Assembly (NCBI GenBank): GCA_913061265.1
Contig: CAJXVS010000003.1
Location: forward strand, 248,001-312,000
Reading direction: 5' to 3'
DNA: 64,000 bases
Origin: an uncultured Halobacteriovorax sp.
GTDB taxonomy: Bacteria; Bdellovibrionota; Bacteriovoracia; Bacteriovoracales; Bacteriovoracaceae
How positions within the stretch are numbered: the first letter of the stretch is position 1; each line of letters begins with the position of its first letter. The notes under the pieces are model-generated. The model saw only the letters and a program-made list of their open reading frames with translations, was not told the origin of the DNA and ran no database searches. The translations under genes and the position numbers were made by a program. Shown in pieces: positions 45,928 to 54,574 of the stretch.

Positions 45928-48687
45928 CTATTGATTATTATAGTAGTCGTCTTCTTCGTAAAACTGAGTATTTTGATTTGAGCCTTCATTACTTAGTTTT
46001 TCTTCCTCTTGGCGCCCAGGTTCAGTTCCCTCAACAAAAGCCTCCATAAAAGATCTACTATTCGAAGATTTACTTATGCGCCCGGTATCTTTGTCTATGA
46101 GAACATTTACAATACCTAGAGGCGGCTTAAAGTCATGCTCTCCAAAGCGCTTTAAAGCTGCTGCCATATAATTTTTCCAAATAGGCAGGGCAGACTTTGC
46201 TCCAGTTTCTCCAAAGCCAAGGGTTTTATTGTCATCAAAGCCAGTCCAAACACCTGTTACGACATTTGAAGAAAAGCCAGTAAACCATGCATCGACATAG
46301 GAGTTTGTAGTTCCTGTTTTACCACCTAAATAATGACTGACAGATTTCGCTCCTCGTCCGGTACCGTTGAGAACCACACCCTTTAAGATATTGGACATAA
46401 TATACGCAAGTCTTTCATCATAAACTTGAACTGGACCCAATCCTTCTAGAAAAGGATTTACCTTAACTTTCGGCTCCTGCACTTCAGAATCCCCCTCAGC
46501 CATCTCAAGAGCTGGGGTAACCTCTGGTGTCGGCTGAGCTACTACCTCTACTTCTACTACTTCAGGGTTCTCAACTACAGGTACCTCATCTTGTTCAAAA
46601 AGATATGTTTCACCATACCTATCAGTCACACTTAAAATAGATTTGGCCTTAATAAGCCTACCGCCGTTAGGGAAGATCCCATAAGTAGTAACCATATCCA
46701 TTAAAGTCACTCCAAAAGAGCCAAGTGCAAGAGAGAGGTCTTTATCTAAACTGGCCTTAAACCCAATTCGATCGACAAAATCCACGACTTTACCAACTCC
46801 TAGTTTTTCAGCAATCTTAATTGTTGGAATATTTCTACTTTGCTCCAGCGAGTTTCTAAAAGTAATTGGCCCTTTAAACTTTCCGTCATAGTTTCTTGGC
46901 TTCCAATTCAATGAAGCGTCATAGCCACCTAAGGCCTCAGGCGAGTCAATGATGATTGTCGCTGGAGTATAATCATTTTCTAAGCCTGCAGCGAAGAGAA
47001 GCGGCTTAAATGATGAACCAGGTTGTCTTTGAGATTGGATTGCTCTGTTGAATTGAGATTTTCCAAAGTCATAACCACCTACAAAGCTGATAATCTCACC
47101 GTTTGAGGGCGTTATCGAAACGAGGGCCGCTTGGGCATCAGGCTCCTGATCTAATAAACATAATAAGTACTTCTCTTTTTTTACTGTTTTGTAACCCTTG
47201 TGCTTCTTTAGGCGTTTATCAAAAGAGGCTTTTGTCATTGTGTCTTGAAAGCTTACTTTTTTCTTCAGAAGTTTTACTAAAACAACATCTCCTCTTTTAA
47301 GGATTGTCGAAGGTCTCGTTACGTAAGGGTAAAAATGCCTTTCTTCTTGGATCAGTCTTTCGTGGGCCCAGTTAAATTGTTCATAGCCCATTAAAGCGGT
47401 TACCCCAGCGATAGAAACGATAACCACTCTTTCAGGATCTAAAACTTTTAGAACAACTGCTTTATAGTTTTCATCTTCTTTTATTTGCTGGAGAAAAGGA
47501 TCGTCTTTTGAATAACCTGGTTCAAAACGCTTATAGTTTGCTTTTTCTTTTACTAAATTAATCCTCTCTTCCACGGCATTTAGTTCGTTAGGATCATAGC
47601 TTAACTCAAAAACTTTCTTATAATCTTCGCCAACCTCAAAGAAATTCGAATTATCCGAATAATGTTCTTCACGTTGTTTCTTAAAAAACTCTCGCATGGC
47701 CTCGTCAGAGTCGAGATGACTAAGAGGACCTTTAAAGCCTTGTCTCTTATCGATGGCCTTAGCGCCATCTTGTATTTCTTTTTCAGCGACTTTTTGTAAG
47801 TCCCAATCAAGAGTCGTTACAACTCTAAAACCATTTTCTAGAAAGTTCTTCTCTCCTACTTTTTCTATGATCCTCTGCCTAACCCAATCCGTAAAATAAC
47901 CTGCTTTAAAATAAGAGGATTTTCTAAGCCTATACTTGATCTTTTCATCGACTGCCTGTTTGTAGTCTTCTTCGCTAATCTTTTGATTAGCTTTCATTCT
48001 GGAGAGAACATATCCCTGTCTGGTCTTCGCTCTTGATGGGTTAATATAAGGGGAATACTTACCTGGTGCTACAAGAAGACCTGCCACCATTGCCGCTTCA
48101 GCTACTGTCGCCTCTGAGAGCTCTTTTCCGAAATAACCTTTAAAGGCAGTCTTTACTCCATAGTACCCACCGCCAAGATAGACTTGATTTAGATATAGAT
48201 AGAGGATCTCTTTCTTAGATAGTTTTTTTTCAATTCTTTGAGCTAAGAGAAAGTCTTTTATCTTTCTCGTAAAAGATCTCTCATGAGAAAGAAGAAGTGA
48301 CTTTGCAACTTGTTGGGTAATTGTACTTCCCCCCTGAACTACTTTCCCAGCCTTTATATTTGCTACCATGGCCCTTGCTACGCCTAAGTAATCAACTCCC
48401 TGGTGTTCATAGAACTGAGAATCTTCTGCTGATAAGAAAGCATCGATAATAAGTGGAGGAACATCGTCTAGTTCTACAATCTCACGTTTCTCTTTTGAGA
48501 GGTTCGCTAAGACTGTTCCATCTTTTGATAAGATCTGTGACGTAATCGGTGGGGCATAGTCATTTAAGCTAGATATCTTAGGGAGCGTAAAAGAAAAATA
48601 AACAATGATGCTTATTCCAAAGACTCCTCCTATGACACCTAAGGCTGTTAAAACACCAAAGGCTTTATATAAAATGGACTTACTCAT
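45928..48687 (-). CDS. mrcA: Bifunctional penicillin-binding protein 1A
   Basis: Class A PBP that polymerises and crosslinks peptidoglycan in the periplasm. N-terminal membrane anchor at about 11-32. Glycosyltransferase domain with the catalytic Glu in SAEDSQFYEHQGVDY and the motif GGSTITQQVAKSLLL. Transpeptidase motifs in order: SxxK as GSSFKPL, SxN as SRN in LEQSRNIPTIK, and KTG as GGKTGTTNSY. 919 residues, longer than E. coli (850), with a Glu/Asn-rich acidic tail. The start overlaps the preceding lipoprotein stop (ATGA). Confidence 0.93.
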   Translation of the reverse strand: MSKSILYKAFGVLTALGVIGGVFGISIIVYFSFTLPKISSLNDYAPPITSQILSKDGTVLANLSKEKREIVELDDVPPLIIDAFLSAEDSQFYEHQGVDYLGVARAMVANIKAGKVVQGGSTITQQVAKSLLLSHERSFTRKIKDFLLAQRIEKKLSKKEILYLYLNQVYLGGGYYGVKTAFKGYFGKELSEATVAEAAMVAGLLVAPGKYSPYINPSRAKTRQGYVLSRMKANQKISEEDYKQAVDEKIKYRLRKSSYFKAGYFTDWVRQRIIEKVGEKNFLENGFRVVTTLDWDLQKVAEKEIQDGAKAIDKRQGFKGPLSHLDSDEAMREFFKKQREEHYSDNSNFFEVGEDYKKVFELSYDPNELNAVEERINLVKEKANYKRFEPGYSKDDPFLQQIKEDENYKAVVLKVLDPERVVIVSIAGVTALMGYEQFNWAHERLIQEERHFYPYVTRPSTILKRGDVVLVKLLKKKVSFQDTMTKASFDKRLKKHKGYKTVKKEKYLLCLLDQEPDAQAALVSITPSNGEIISFVGGYDFGKSQFNRAIQSQRQPGSSFKPLLFAAGLENDYTPATIIIDSPEALGGYDASLNWKPRNYDGKFKGPITFRNSLEQSRNIPTIKIAEKLGVGKVVDFVDRIGFKASLDKDLSLALGSFGVTLMDMVTTYGIFPNGGRLIKAKSILSVTDRYGETYLFEQDEVPVVENPEVVEVEVVAQPTPEVTPALEMAEGDSEVQEPKVKVNPFLEGLGPVQVYDERLAYIMSNILKGVVLNGTGRGAKSVSHYLGGKTGTTNSYVDAWFTGFSSNVVTGVWTGFDDNKTLGFGETGAKSALPIWKNYMAAALKRFGEHDFKPPLGIVNVLIDKDTGRISKSSNSRSFMEAFVEGTEPGRQEEEKLSNEGSNQNTQFYEEDDYYNNQ

Positions 48688-49628
48688 TCTATTCTCATTT
48701 TTTGAAATTCGATTGCTAAATCCTTAGAGTTTGTTTGCATGTAAAGATATGTAGCTCTCAGGTATTCAGGAAGTTCATCAATTGAATCTAAAGAGAATCC
48801 GGATGATGGCAGTTTGAAGTTAAAGTCTGCTGTAGACTCCGACTTTGCTGCAGCAAGCTTGCCAAAGATTCCGATGAGAAAATCTTCCTGTTTAAGAAAT
48901 TTTACTTTTCCACTGAGAGCATCAATTGAAACAATAACTTGCATGCCTAGTTCTCTTAGTTTTTGAAAACTTACCGACTTATTTGTTAGAACACTAATAT
49001 ACTTACCCTTTGCTTTTTCTAATTGTAAATTTTCAAGGATCTTCTCTTTTAAATTTCCTCTCCTAGCATACTCAATTTTATTGTCGCTGTAGCTGTAGAC
49101 AGGGATGATCAAAGTGAGCTTAGTAGATTGTATCTGAAGATTTTCAAAATCGGCCAATAGGGATTTTTTTACTTGAGTTAGCCACTCCGTAGAATACGGT
49201 CTCTTATTTTTTATTTTTAAAAAGAATTTATGAAACTTCCATTCAATAACTTCTGGGGTCAGCTCCATTGCCAAGTAGGCCGCCACAACTGCACCAAGCC
49301 CAGTACCTGAAATCATATTAAACTTAATTTCTTTTTCATGAATCGCTCTTACGGCTACAGCATGGCCAATAGTTCTATTGATACCAGGGCCTAAGAATAG
49401 CCCCCAAACTTTCTTTTTTGGAGCATTAATAGAATTAGTGTTTCCTGAGTTTGGTCCTACTGAAATAATATTTTGCTCATCATTACTGATAACAGGGGTT
49501 GTTCCTGATCTATTTTCTTGGTCTAAGCTAACAACGTTAAGATCATCATTTATTAAGGGACCAGCCTCATTTGAAGCACAACTGATTAAAAATATAGGTA
49601 GAATAAGTAATAGAAAAAAATTTCTCAA
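48684..49628 (-). CDS. Patatin-like lipoprotein lacking catalytic residues
   Basis: 314 residues. Lipoprotein signal ending LISC (Cys17), an acidic/Asn-rich linker to about residue 70, then a patatin-like fold: WGLFLGPGINRTIGHA resembles the oxyanion loop, and SGTGLGAVVAAYLAMELTPE matches the nucleophile elbow. However, the GxSxG serine is Gly110 (GTGLG) and the later DG motif before SFQKLRELGMQVIVSID is absent, so phospholipase activity is unlikely. It overlaps both neighbours (xseB and PBP1A) by 4 bases, so the three form a coupled operon. The role may be structural or scaffolding in the envelope. Confidence 0.75.
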   Translation of the reverse strand: MRNFFLLLILPIFLISCASNEAGPLINDDLNVVSLDQENRSGTTPVISNDEQNIISVGPNSGNTNSINAPKKKVWGLFLGPGINRTIGHAVAVRAIHEKEIKFNMISGTGLGAVVAAYLAMELTPEVIEWKFHKFFLKIKNKRPYSTEWLTQVKKSLLADFENLQIQSTKLTLIIPVYSYSDNKIEYARRGNLKEKILENLQLEKAKGKYISVLTNKSVSFQKLRELGMQVIVSIDALSGKVKFLKQEDFLIGIFGKLAAAKSESTADFNFKLPSSGFSLDSIDELPEYLRATYLYMQTNSKDLAIEFQKMRIE

Positions 49629-49840
49629 TCAAGATCCTCTTCTTTAAGACTCTTGGTTAATTTTGAAATTTTCTTTTCAGCAACATCTAGCTCTTTCTTG
49701 CAGTCCTTATATAAAGAGACTCCTTTTTCAAAAAGGCTAAGGGATTGATCCAAAGAACTACTTCCATCTTCTAGCTTTTCAACCAAGGACTCTAATTCTC
49801 CGAGTGATTTTTCTAAATTAATAGCTTTTTTGTCGGCCAT
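49625..49840 (-). CDS. xseB: Exodeoxyribonuclease VII small subunit
   Basis: Small helical partner of XseA in the single-strand exonuclease VII. 71 residues with the family pattern LEKSLGELESLVEKLEDGSS followed by LDQSLSLFEKGVSLYKDCKK. Its stop overlaps the start of the pseudo-patatin gene (ATGA). xseA is not in this window. Confidence 0.93.
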   Translation of the reverse strand: MADKKAINLEKSLGELESLVEKLEDGSSSLDQSLSLFEKGVSLYKDCKKELDVAEKKISKLTKSLKEEDLD

Positions 49841-50140
49841 CTATCTTCCCTTTGTTGAGTTCAGTGATCAGACAATTTAATGACGGTGAATTCTCTCTTA
49901 AACGGTAGATTTTTCCAAATAGTTTTAAATACTTGAGTCACTTATTTATTTAATGTCGCAACGCGCACCTCGATCAAGCAGCAGCTCCCGAAAGACTCTT
50001 TAAGATCCAAGAAGCCTGTAATTTCTACAAATTAACCCCTTAATTTCAAGTACTTACCTTTACGGAGTATTTTGCCTCGTGTGGAAATTTTGGCGCTTAA
50101 GGTACTATTTACCTAGAGAACATCATCAGGAGGATGATTT
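49841..50140. promoter_or_regulatory. Divergent spacer between xseB and flgF
   Basis: 300 bases without a gene. Near the flagellar side are CCCCTTAAT (50036-50044) and TTGGCGCTTAAGGTAC, neither a convincing sigma-54 or sigma-28 promoter. AGGAGG at 50128-50133 is the flgF RBS. No terminator seen. Confidence 0.45.
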
Positions 50141-50989
50141 TTGAAAGACCTTTGGGTTCCCATATCAGGCGCGATAGCACAGCAAAAAAATGTTGAGACC
50201 ATAGCCAACAATGTTGCTAACGCGAACACACCTGGATTTAAAAAAGACCAGCTGGCCTTTAAAGAGCACTTACAAGTTCTAGAAAAAGGATACAACGATA
50301 TAGATCTTCCTAATAAAGAATGGGCTCCAGCAGATTTTTACAGATCTTATGGAGCAGAGAATGCACAAGTAAAAGTCGACGGTTCATATACTAATCATCA
50401 GCAAGGCTCCCTTCAGCCAACTAACAATCCTTTAGATTTAGGAATTCATGGAAAAGGCTTTTTCGAGGTTCTAACTCCTAACGGTGTTAGATATACAAGA
50501 AAGGGAACCTTCTCGATTAATAGTAAGAATCAATTAGTAACTAGCGATGGCTTCCCGGTTTTAAGCAAGCTCGATATACCTGAGTCAGCTTTGAACAGAG
50601 AGCTCGCTTCAAATAAAGAAATAAAGCTACCTCAACCTGAAGAGAGAATCGTTAACCTTGGTAAAGGAAATATTTCCATTAACCTTGAGGGTGAAATTTA
50701 TCAAAGTGGAAACAGAACTGGAAAGTTATCCATTGTTGAATTTGAAGATATTCACGCCATTAAAAAAGAAGGTAATTCTTTTTATATCAATAAAGACTTA
50801 AGAAATATTAAAAATTCAGAACTTAAATCTGCAGTCCACCAAGGGTTTGTAGAGGGGTCAAATGTGAACGCTGTTTCTGAAATGAGTAATCTAATTAAAG
50901 CTCACAGACATTTTGAATCAATTCAAAAAGTAATCAAGGCCTATGATGAAGTCACAGGTAGAGGTGTAAATGAAATTGCTAAGTTCTAA
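50141..50989 (+). CDS. flgF: Flagellar rod protein FlgF
   Basis: Proximal rod component of the flagellum. The N-terminal rod motif VETIANNVANANTPGFKKDQ and the C-terminal FVEGSNVNAVSEMSNLIKAH are standard for the FlgF/FlgG group; position before flgG favours FlgF. 282 residues against 251 in E. coli. It begins with TTG: AGGAGG stands 7 bases upstream, while the ATG at 50134 is out of frame. It heads a 12-gene flagellar cluster. Confidence 0.85.
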   Translation: MKDLWVPISGAIAQQKNVETIANNVANANTPGFKKDQLAFKEHLQVLEKGYNDIDLPNKEWAPADFYRSYGAENAQVKVDGSYTNHQQGSLQPTNNPLDLGIHGKGFFEVLTPNGVRYTRKGTFSINSKNQLVTSDGFPVLSKLDIPESALNRELASNKEIKLPQPEERIVNLGKGNISINLEGEIYQSGNRTGKLSIVEFEDIHAIKKEGNSFYINKDLRNIKNSELKSAVHQGFVEGSNVNAVSEMSNLIKAHRHFESIQKVIKAYDEVTGRGVNEIAKF

Positions 50990-51821
50990 ATTAATTCTCT
51001 TATCACTAGTTATGTACTCGCCCCTTTCAAGCGCAATGCTAAAGGCTCTTAATACAGCTGCAACAGGAATGGCAGCTCAAGAGTCTAATGTGAATACTAT
51101 CTCTAACAATATTGCCAACATAAACACTGTTGGTTTTAAGAAGAGAAGAACAGAGATGGAAAGTCTTCTTTATGAAACAGTAAATGATCCTGGAGCTAGA
51201 TCCAGCAACAATACTGTCTATAGTGTTGGGATGCAGGTTGGTAGTGGTGTTAAAGTTTCGGCCATTCGAAAAGAATTTACGGATGGTAGTCCTAATTTAA
51301 CGAATAATCCTTTTGACCTTATGGTTAAAGGTGATGGTTTCTTCGGTGTCATTCTTCCTAACCAACAAGTTGTTTATACTAGAGATGGCTCTTTTAATGT
51401 TGATAAAACTGGAACCTTAGTCACTAAGCAAGGTTATAAAGTTATGCCAGGTCTAGTATTTCCTCCCGGAACTATGAGTGTAAACATTACTGAAGAAGGA
51501 TTAGTTGAAGCCTTCTTAAAGAATCAAATTGAGCCCGCTCAAGTAGGTACAATCCCCGTATATACTTTTGTTAATCCTGTGGGCCTCTCTTCAGCAGGGC
51601 AAAACTTCTATAAAGTCACAAGATCAAGTGGTCCAGCAAGTGAAAATGTAGCGGGTCAAAATAAAACAGGTGTCGTTCTTCAGGGAGCTCTTGAGACTTC
51701 CAATGTTAGTATCATGACGGAAATGACTGACTTAATTAAGGCCCAGCGAGCTTACGAAATGAATTCAAAAGTTATGGGTGTTGCTGACCAAATGTTACAA
51801 GCCGTAAATAATCTGAGGTAA
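50970..51821 (+). CDS. flgG: Flagellar distal rod protein FlgG with a signal-peptide-like start
   Basis: Distal rod protein exported by the flagellar type III system. The usual FlgG start is residue 23 (MLKALNTAATGMAAQESNVN), followed by ISNNIANINTVGFKK, LTNNPFDLMVKGDGFF and the C-terminal ELIKAQR-type segment TDLIKAQRAYEMNSKVM. Ahead of it are 22 residues, MKLLSSKLILLSLVMYSPLS and SA, that look like a Sec signal peptide. AGAGG stands before the ATG at 50970, but no RBS is visible before the ATG at 51036, so the long form may be real. It overlaps flgF by 20 bases. Confidence 0.9.
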   Translation: MKLLSSKLILLSLVMYSPLSSAMLKALNTAATGMAAQESNVNTISNNIANINTVGFKKRRTEMESLLYETVNDPGARSSNNTVYSVGMQVGSGVKVSAIRKEFTDGSPNLTNNPFDLMVKGDGFFGVILPNQQVVYTRDGSFNVDKTGTLVTKQGYKVMPGLVFPPGTMSVNITEEGLVEAFLKNQIEPAQVGTIPVYTFVNPVGLSSAGQNFYKVTRSSGPASENVAGQNKTGVVLQGALETSNVSIMTEMTDLIKAQRAYEMNSKVMGVADQMLQAVNNLR

Positions 51822-51822
51822 G

Positions 51823-52722
51823 ATGAAATTAACTATTGCTTTAGCCCTATTTGTTTTTGCTTCTGTTGCTCACTCTAAAGAGTGCTCAATAGAAAGCTAT
51901 GACAAGATCTACTATATCCCTACAAAGGGTGCTAAGGATCACAAGAGCTTAATAAAAGAATCAAATTGCCCAACAAGTATACAGACGGCCTTTATCTCAA
52001 AGATCTATCAATCAAGCGGTCTTCTTTCTAGCAATGTCTTAAACTACGATGCGAGGTTTAAGAAATCAGGTTATACCGTCCGTTTAACCCCAAATAGAAT
52101 TAGGGTTTCTAATTTAAAAGACAGCCTTAAGGAAAAATTTAATTTAGGAAGCCTTTGGAGCTTTAGTAAACTTAAACTAGTAAATAAAATGACAACCCTT
52201 GGTCTATCAAATGACGATAGCTTAAGTTTTGGTTGTGAGTTTTGTCATACAACTGGCGAGAAAAACATATCCTTTGTTATTTATAATCCTATTAAAAATT
52301 TTTCTAAAACTTATTGGGCTTCTGCAACGGTATTAGTTTCTACTAAGGTTTTGATCCCAAACCGATCAATTTCCCCTTCTGAACCACAACTCGCTCCTTC
52401 AGATTTTAAATTAAAGAGCTTAAGTGTTACTAGGCCAGAGAAATACTTTACCAATATCGAGCAGCTTGTCTTTTACAAAGTTAATAAGCCTATCTCAGCA
52501 AATGATGGCCTTCTTTTTACTGATCTAGTTCCAGTTAATCTAGTGTCAGCAGGAACCCCTACTAAGATAATTTTAAGAAGTAAGACCCTACTCGTTGAAG
52601 GAACTGCTATTCCAAGTCAAAGCGGAAAATTTGGCGAGGTTATAAGGTTAAGAAACCCTAAAACATCAAGAATGATAACTGGTAAGGTCGTCGATTTTAA
52701 CAAGGTGATGGTTGATTTATGA
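51823..52722 (+). CDS. flgA: P-ring assembly chaperone FlgA
   Basis: Periplasmic chaperone that helps FlgI form the P ring. 299 residues: signal peptide (about 1-18, ending AHS), an unusual first half with cysteines 21, 49, 138 and 141, and a C-terminal SAF/FlgA domain from about residue 185 (VLIPNRSISPSEPQL, GTPTKIILRSKTLLVEG, then FGEVIRLRNPKTSRMITGKV). The pair C138/C141 followed by His142 (GCEFCHT) forms a CXXCH string. It lies 1 base after flgG and overlaps flgH (ATGA). Confidence 0.82.
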   Translation: MKLTIALALFVFASVAHSKECSIESYDKIYYIPTKGAKDHKSLIKESNCPTSIQTAFISKIYQSSGLLSSNVLNYDARFKKSGYTVRLTPNRIRVSNLKDSLKEKFNLGSLWSFSKLKLVNKMTTLGLSNDDSLSFGCEFCHTTGEKNISFVIYNPIKNFSKTYWASATVLVSTKVLIPNRSISPSEPQLAPSDFKLKSLSVTRPEKYFTNIEQLVFYKVNKPISANDGLLFTDLVPVNLVSAGTPTKIILRSKTLLVEGTAIPSQSGKFGEVIRLRNPKTSRMITGKVVDFNKVMVDL

Positions 52723-53450
52723 AAGTCCTATTAATGTCTCTCTTTTTTATAGTTTCAGTATCCACTGGCTGCAGTAGCTATGTTGGAAAAATACATAAAG
52801 AATTTGATCGCGCTGATGGAAAAAGAAGACCTCAAAGAAAGCAAAGAGATCAATTTGATTTCTATAGAAAGGATCATTCTAAAGGACCAGGAACTGGTAT
52901 GAGTTCTTCTCAATCAAAGGTAGTTATGCCTACGGTTAAAAGACATTACCAAGAAGAAAAAAGAGTTAAAGCAGATGACCTAAATGACAATGGCAGTAGT
53001 GGTAGTCTTTGGGTTGGAAGCGGTGACGATAACTTCCTCTTTACTAATGATAGGAAAAAATCTAGCGGTGACATCGTTTTAATAGACGTTGAGTCATCAT
53101 TGAAGAATGAAATAACAGCAGAATTAAAAAGAGCTTTTCCAGATACTGTCCGCAAACCTAAAGCAAAAAGTGCTGGAGATAAAGCTGCTGCGGCCAACCC
53201 TGCAGCAGGGGCAGCCGCTCCAGCTGATCCTCAAGCTAGTAAGGAAGAGGTTTTCGACCGCATTAGTAGCATTGTTATAGAAGAAATTAATAAGGATCAC
53301 CTTCTCTTAAGGGGTCGGAAGTTCCTATTATATAAAAACAGAAAACGCCTCGTTGAGGTTCAAGCACTCGTACCAAGAAGAGATGTGACAAATTCAGATA
53401 CTGTTGACTCTTCAAATATCATTGAATCATCCGTTAACGTAATAAGGTAA
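52719..53450 (+). CDS. flgH: Flagellar L-ring lipoprotein FlgH
   Basis: Forms the L ring in the outer membrane. Lipoprotein signal ends STGC (Cys18). Family segments: SGSLWVGSGDDNFLFTNDR and GDIVLIDVESS in the middle, LLLRGRKFLLYKNRKRLVEV and ALVPRRDVTNSDTVDSSNII at the end. An Ala/Pro-rich spacer (about 160-180) interrupts the fold, and the protein is only moderately like E. coli FlgH, but order and topology agree. 243 residues. Confidence 0.85.
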   Translation: MKVLLMSLFFIVSVSTGCSSYVGKIHKEFDRADGKRRPQRKQRDQFDFYRKDHSKGPGTGMSSSQSKVVMPTVKRHYQEEKRVKADDLNDNGSSGSLWVGSGDDNFLFTNDRKKSSGDIVLIDVESSLKNEITAELKRAFPDTVRKPKAKSAGDKAAAANPAAGAAAPADPQASKEEVFDRISSIVIEEINKDHLLLRGRKFLLYKNRKRLVEVQALVPRRDVTNSDTVDSSNIIESSVNVIR

Positions 53451-53454
53451 AAAA

Positions 53455-54459
53455 ATGAAAGCTATTCTTACCCTAATTTTAATTGCCCTTATCTCACAAG
53501 CATCCGCTAAAGCCGTTCGTCTAAAAGAAATAGTCGATATTAAAGGTGTTAGAGAAAACCCTATTATTGGTTACGGGCTAGTCATCGGACTAAATGGTAC
53601 TGGTGATGGTGGCGGAGAAATTGTAGACAACTCTCTTAGGAGGATGTTTCAGAAGCTAGGATTAAATCCTCAAAATGAAATTTCCTCAAAAAACGTAGCC
53701 AGCGTTATTGTCACAGCAAAGCTAAAACCTTTTGCTCGTGTTGGGCAAAAGGTAGACGTAAAGGTTTCAAGTATAGGAAACGCTGGCTCTTTAGCTGGCG
53801 GTACTTTATTAGTAACTCCTCTTAAAGGTGGAGATGGAAAAGTCTACGGAATTGCAAGTGGCTCCATTTCAATTGGCGGCTTAAACAATGGAAAGAGATT
53901 TCCAACTGCTGGATTAATCTCTAATGGAGCGACTGTTGAAAAAGAGCTCGAGTTAAACTTTGATAAAAAGAAAAGTATCAGACTTAGCTTAAAGCAACCA
54001 GATTTCACAACTTCAGCTCGTGTAGAAAAGGTAATCAATCAAGAACTAGGTGGTAAGTTTGCCAGTTCTAAAGATTCAACGACAGTTGATTTAATTATTC
54101 CCGCACACTATCAAAGAAAAGTTGTTCAGCTTTTGGCCATCGTTGAAAACTTCAAAGTTCATACGGACTCTATTGCAAAGATCGTTATAAACGAGAGGAC
54201 TGGTACTATCGTTGCCGGTGGTGATGTTCTCCTAAAGCCCGTGGCCATCAGCCATGGGGACCTTACTATCGAGATTGGAGACAATGGAGATGGGGGTAAG
54301 GAGAAGCCAAACCGCTTCTACTTTCTTGACCAAAAGACTTCATTAAATGAATTGGTTAAAAGCCTCAATGCTTTTGGAACTACACCCGAAGATTTGATAT
54401 CGATATTTCAAGCACTTAAGAGAAACGGTGCCTTGATAGGAGAAATTGAACTCATTTAG
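53455..54459 (+). CDS. flgI: Flagellar P-ring protein FlgI
   Basis: Forms the P ring around the rod in the peptidoglycan layer. 334 residues: signal peptide about 1-18 (ISQASA), then RLKEIVDIKGVRENPIIGYG, LVIGLNGTGDGG, the strand VASVIVTAKLKPFARVGQK and the C-terminal LNEPV-type region ending ALIGEIELI. It starts 4 bases after flgH. A 115-base gap follows before flgJ. Confidence 0.96.
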   Translation: MKAILTLILIALISQASAKAVRLKEIVDIKGVRENPIIGYGLVIGLNGTGDGGGEIVDNSLRRMFQKLGLNPQNEISSKNVASVIVTAKLKPFARVGQKVDVKVSSIGNAGSLAGGTLLVTPLKGGDGKVYGIASGSISIGGLNNGKRFPTAGLISNGATVEKELELNFDKKKSIRLSLKQPDFTTSARVEKVINQELGGKFASSKDSTTVDLIIPAHYQRKVVQLLAIVENFKVHTDSIAKIVINERTGTIVAGGDVLLKPVAISHGDLTIEIGDNGDGGKEKPNRFYFLDQKTSLNELVKSLNAFGTTPEDLISIFQALKRNGALIGEIELI

Positions 54460-54510
54460 TAGGAATAAAATTTATAGTCTTGATCATAATGGCTTTTTAC
54501 CCCTATTTAA

Positions 54511-54519
54511 TGATAAAAT
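54511..54519 (+). promoter_or_regulatory. Candidate extended -10 promoter before flgJ
   Basis: TGATAAAAT is an extended -10 (TGn then TAAAAT), with TTTTTACCCCTA upstream (54494-54505). No good -35 at normal spacing. The same string recurs before fliW, so it may mark co-regulated flagellar starts. Confidence 0.35.
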
Positions 54520-54574
54520 TAAGATAATGCAGGTAGGTCGAGGATTGACCCACTAAATAACTCAGGATGAGAAA

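Noticed and set aside
50036-50110. Sigma-54 or sigma-28 promoter upstream of flgF
   Set aside because: TTGGCGCTTAAGGTAC has GG but not the GC at the needed spacing, and no TAAA/GCCGATAA pair was found.
52234-52248. FlgA as a c-type cytochrome
   Set aside because: A single CXXCH in a chaperone family without heme precedent is not enough; reported only as an oddity.
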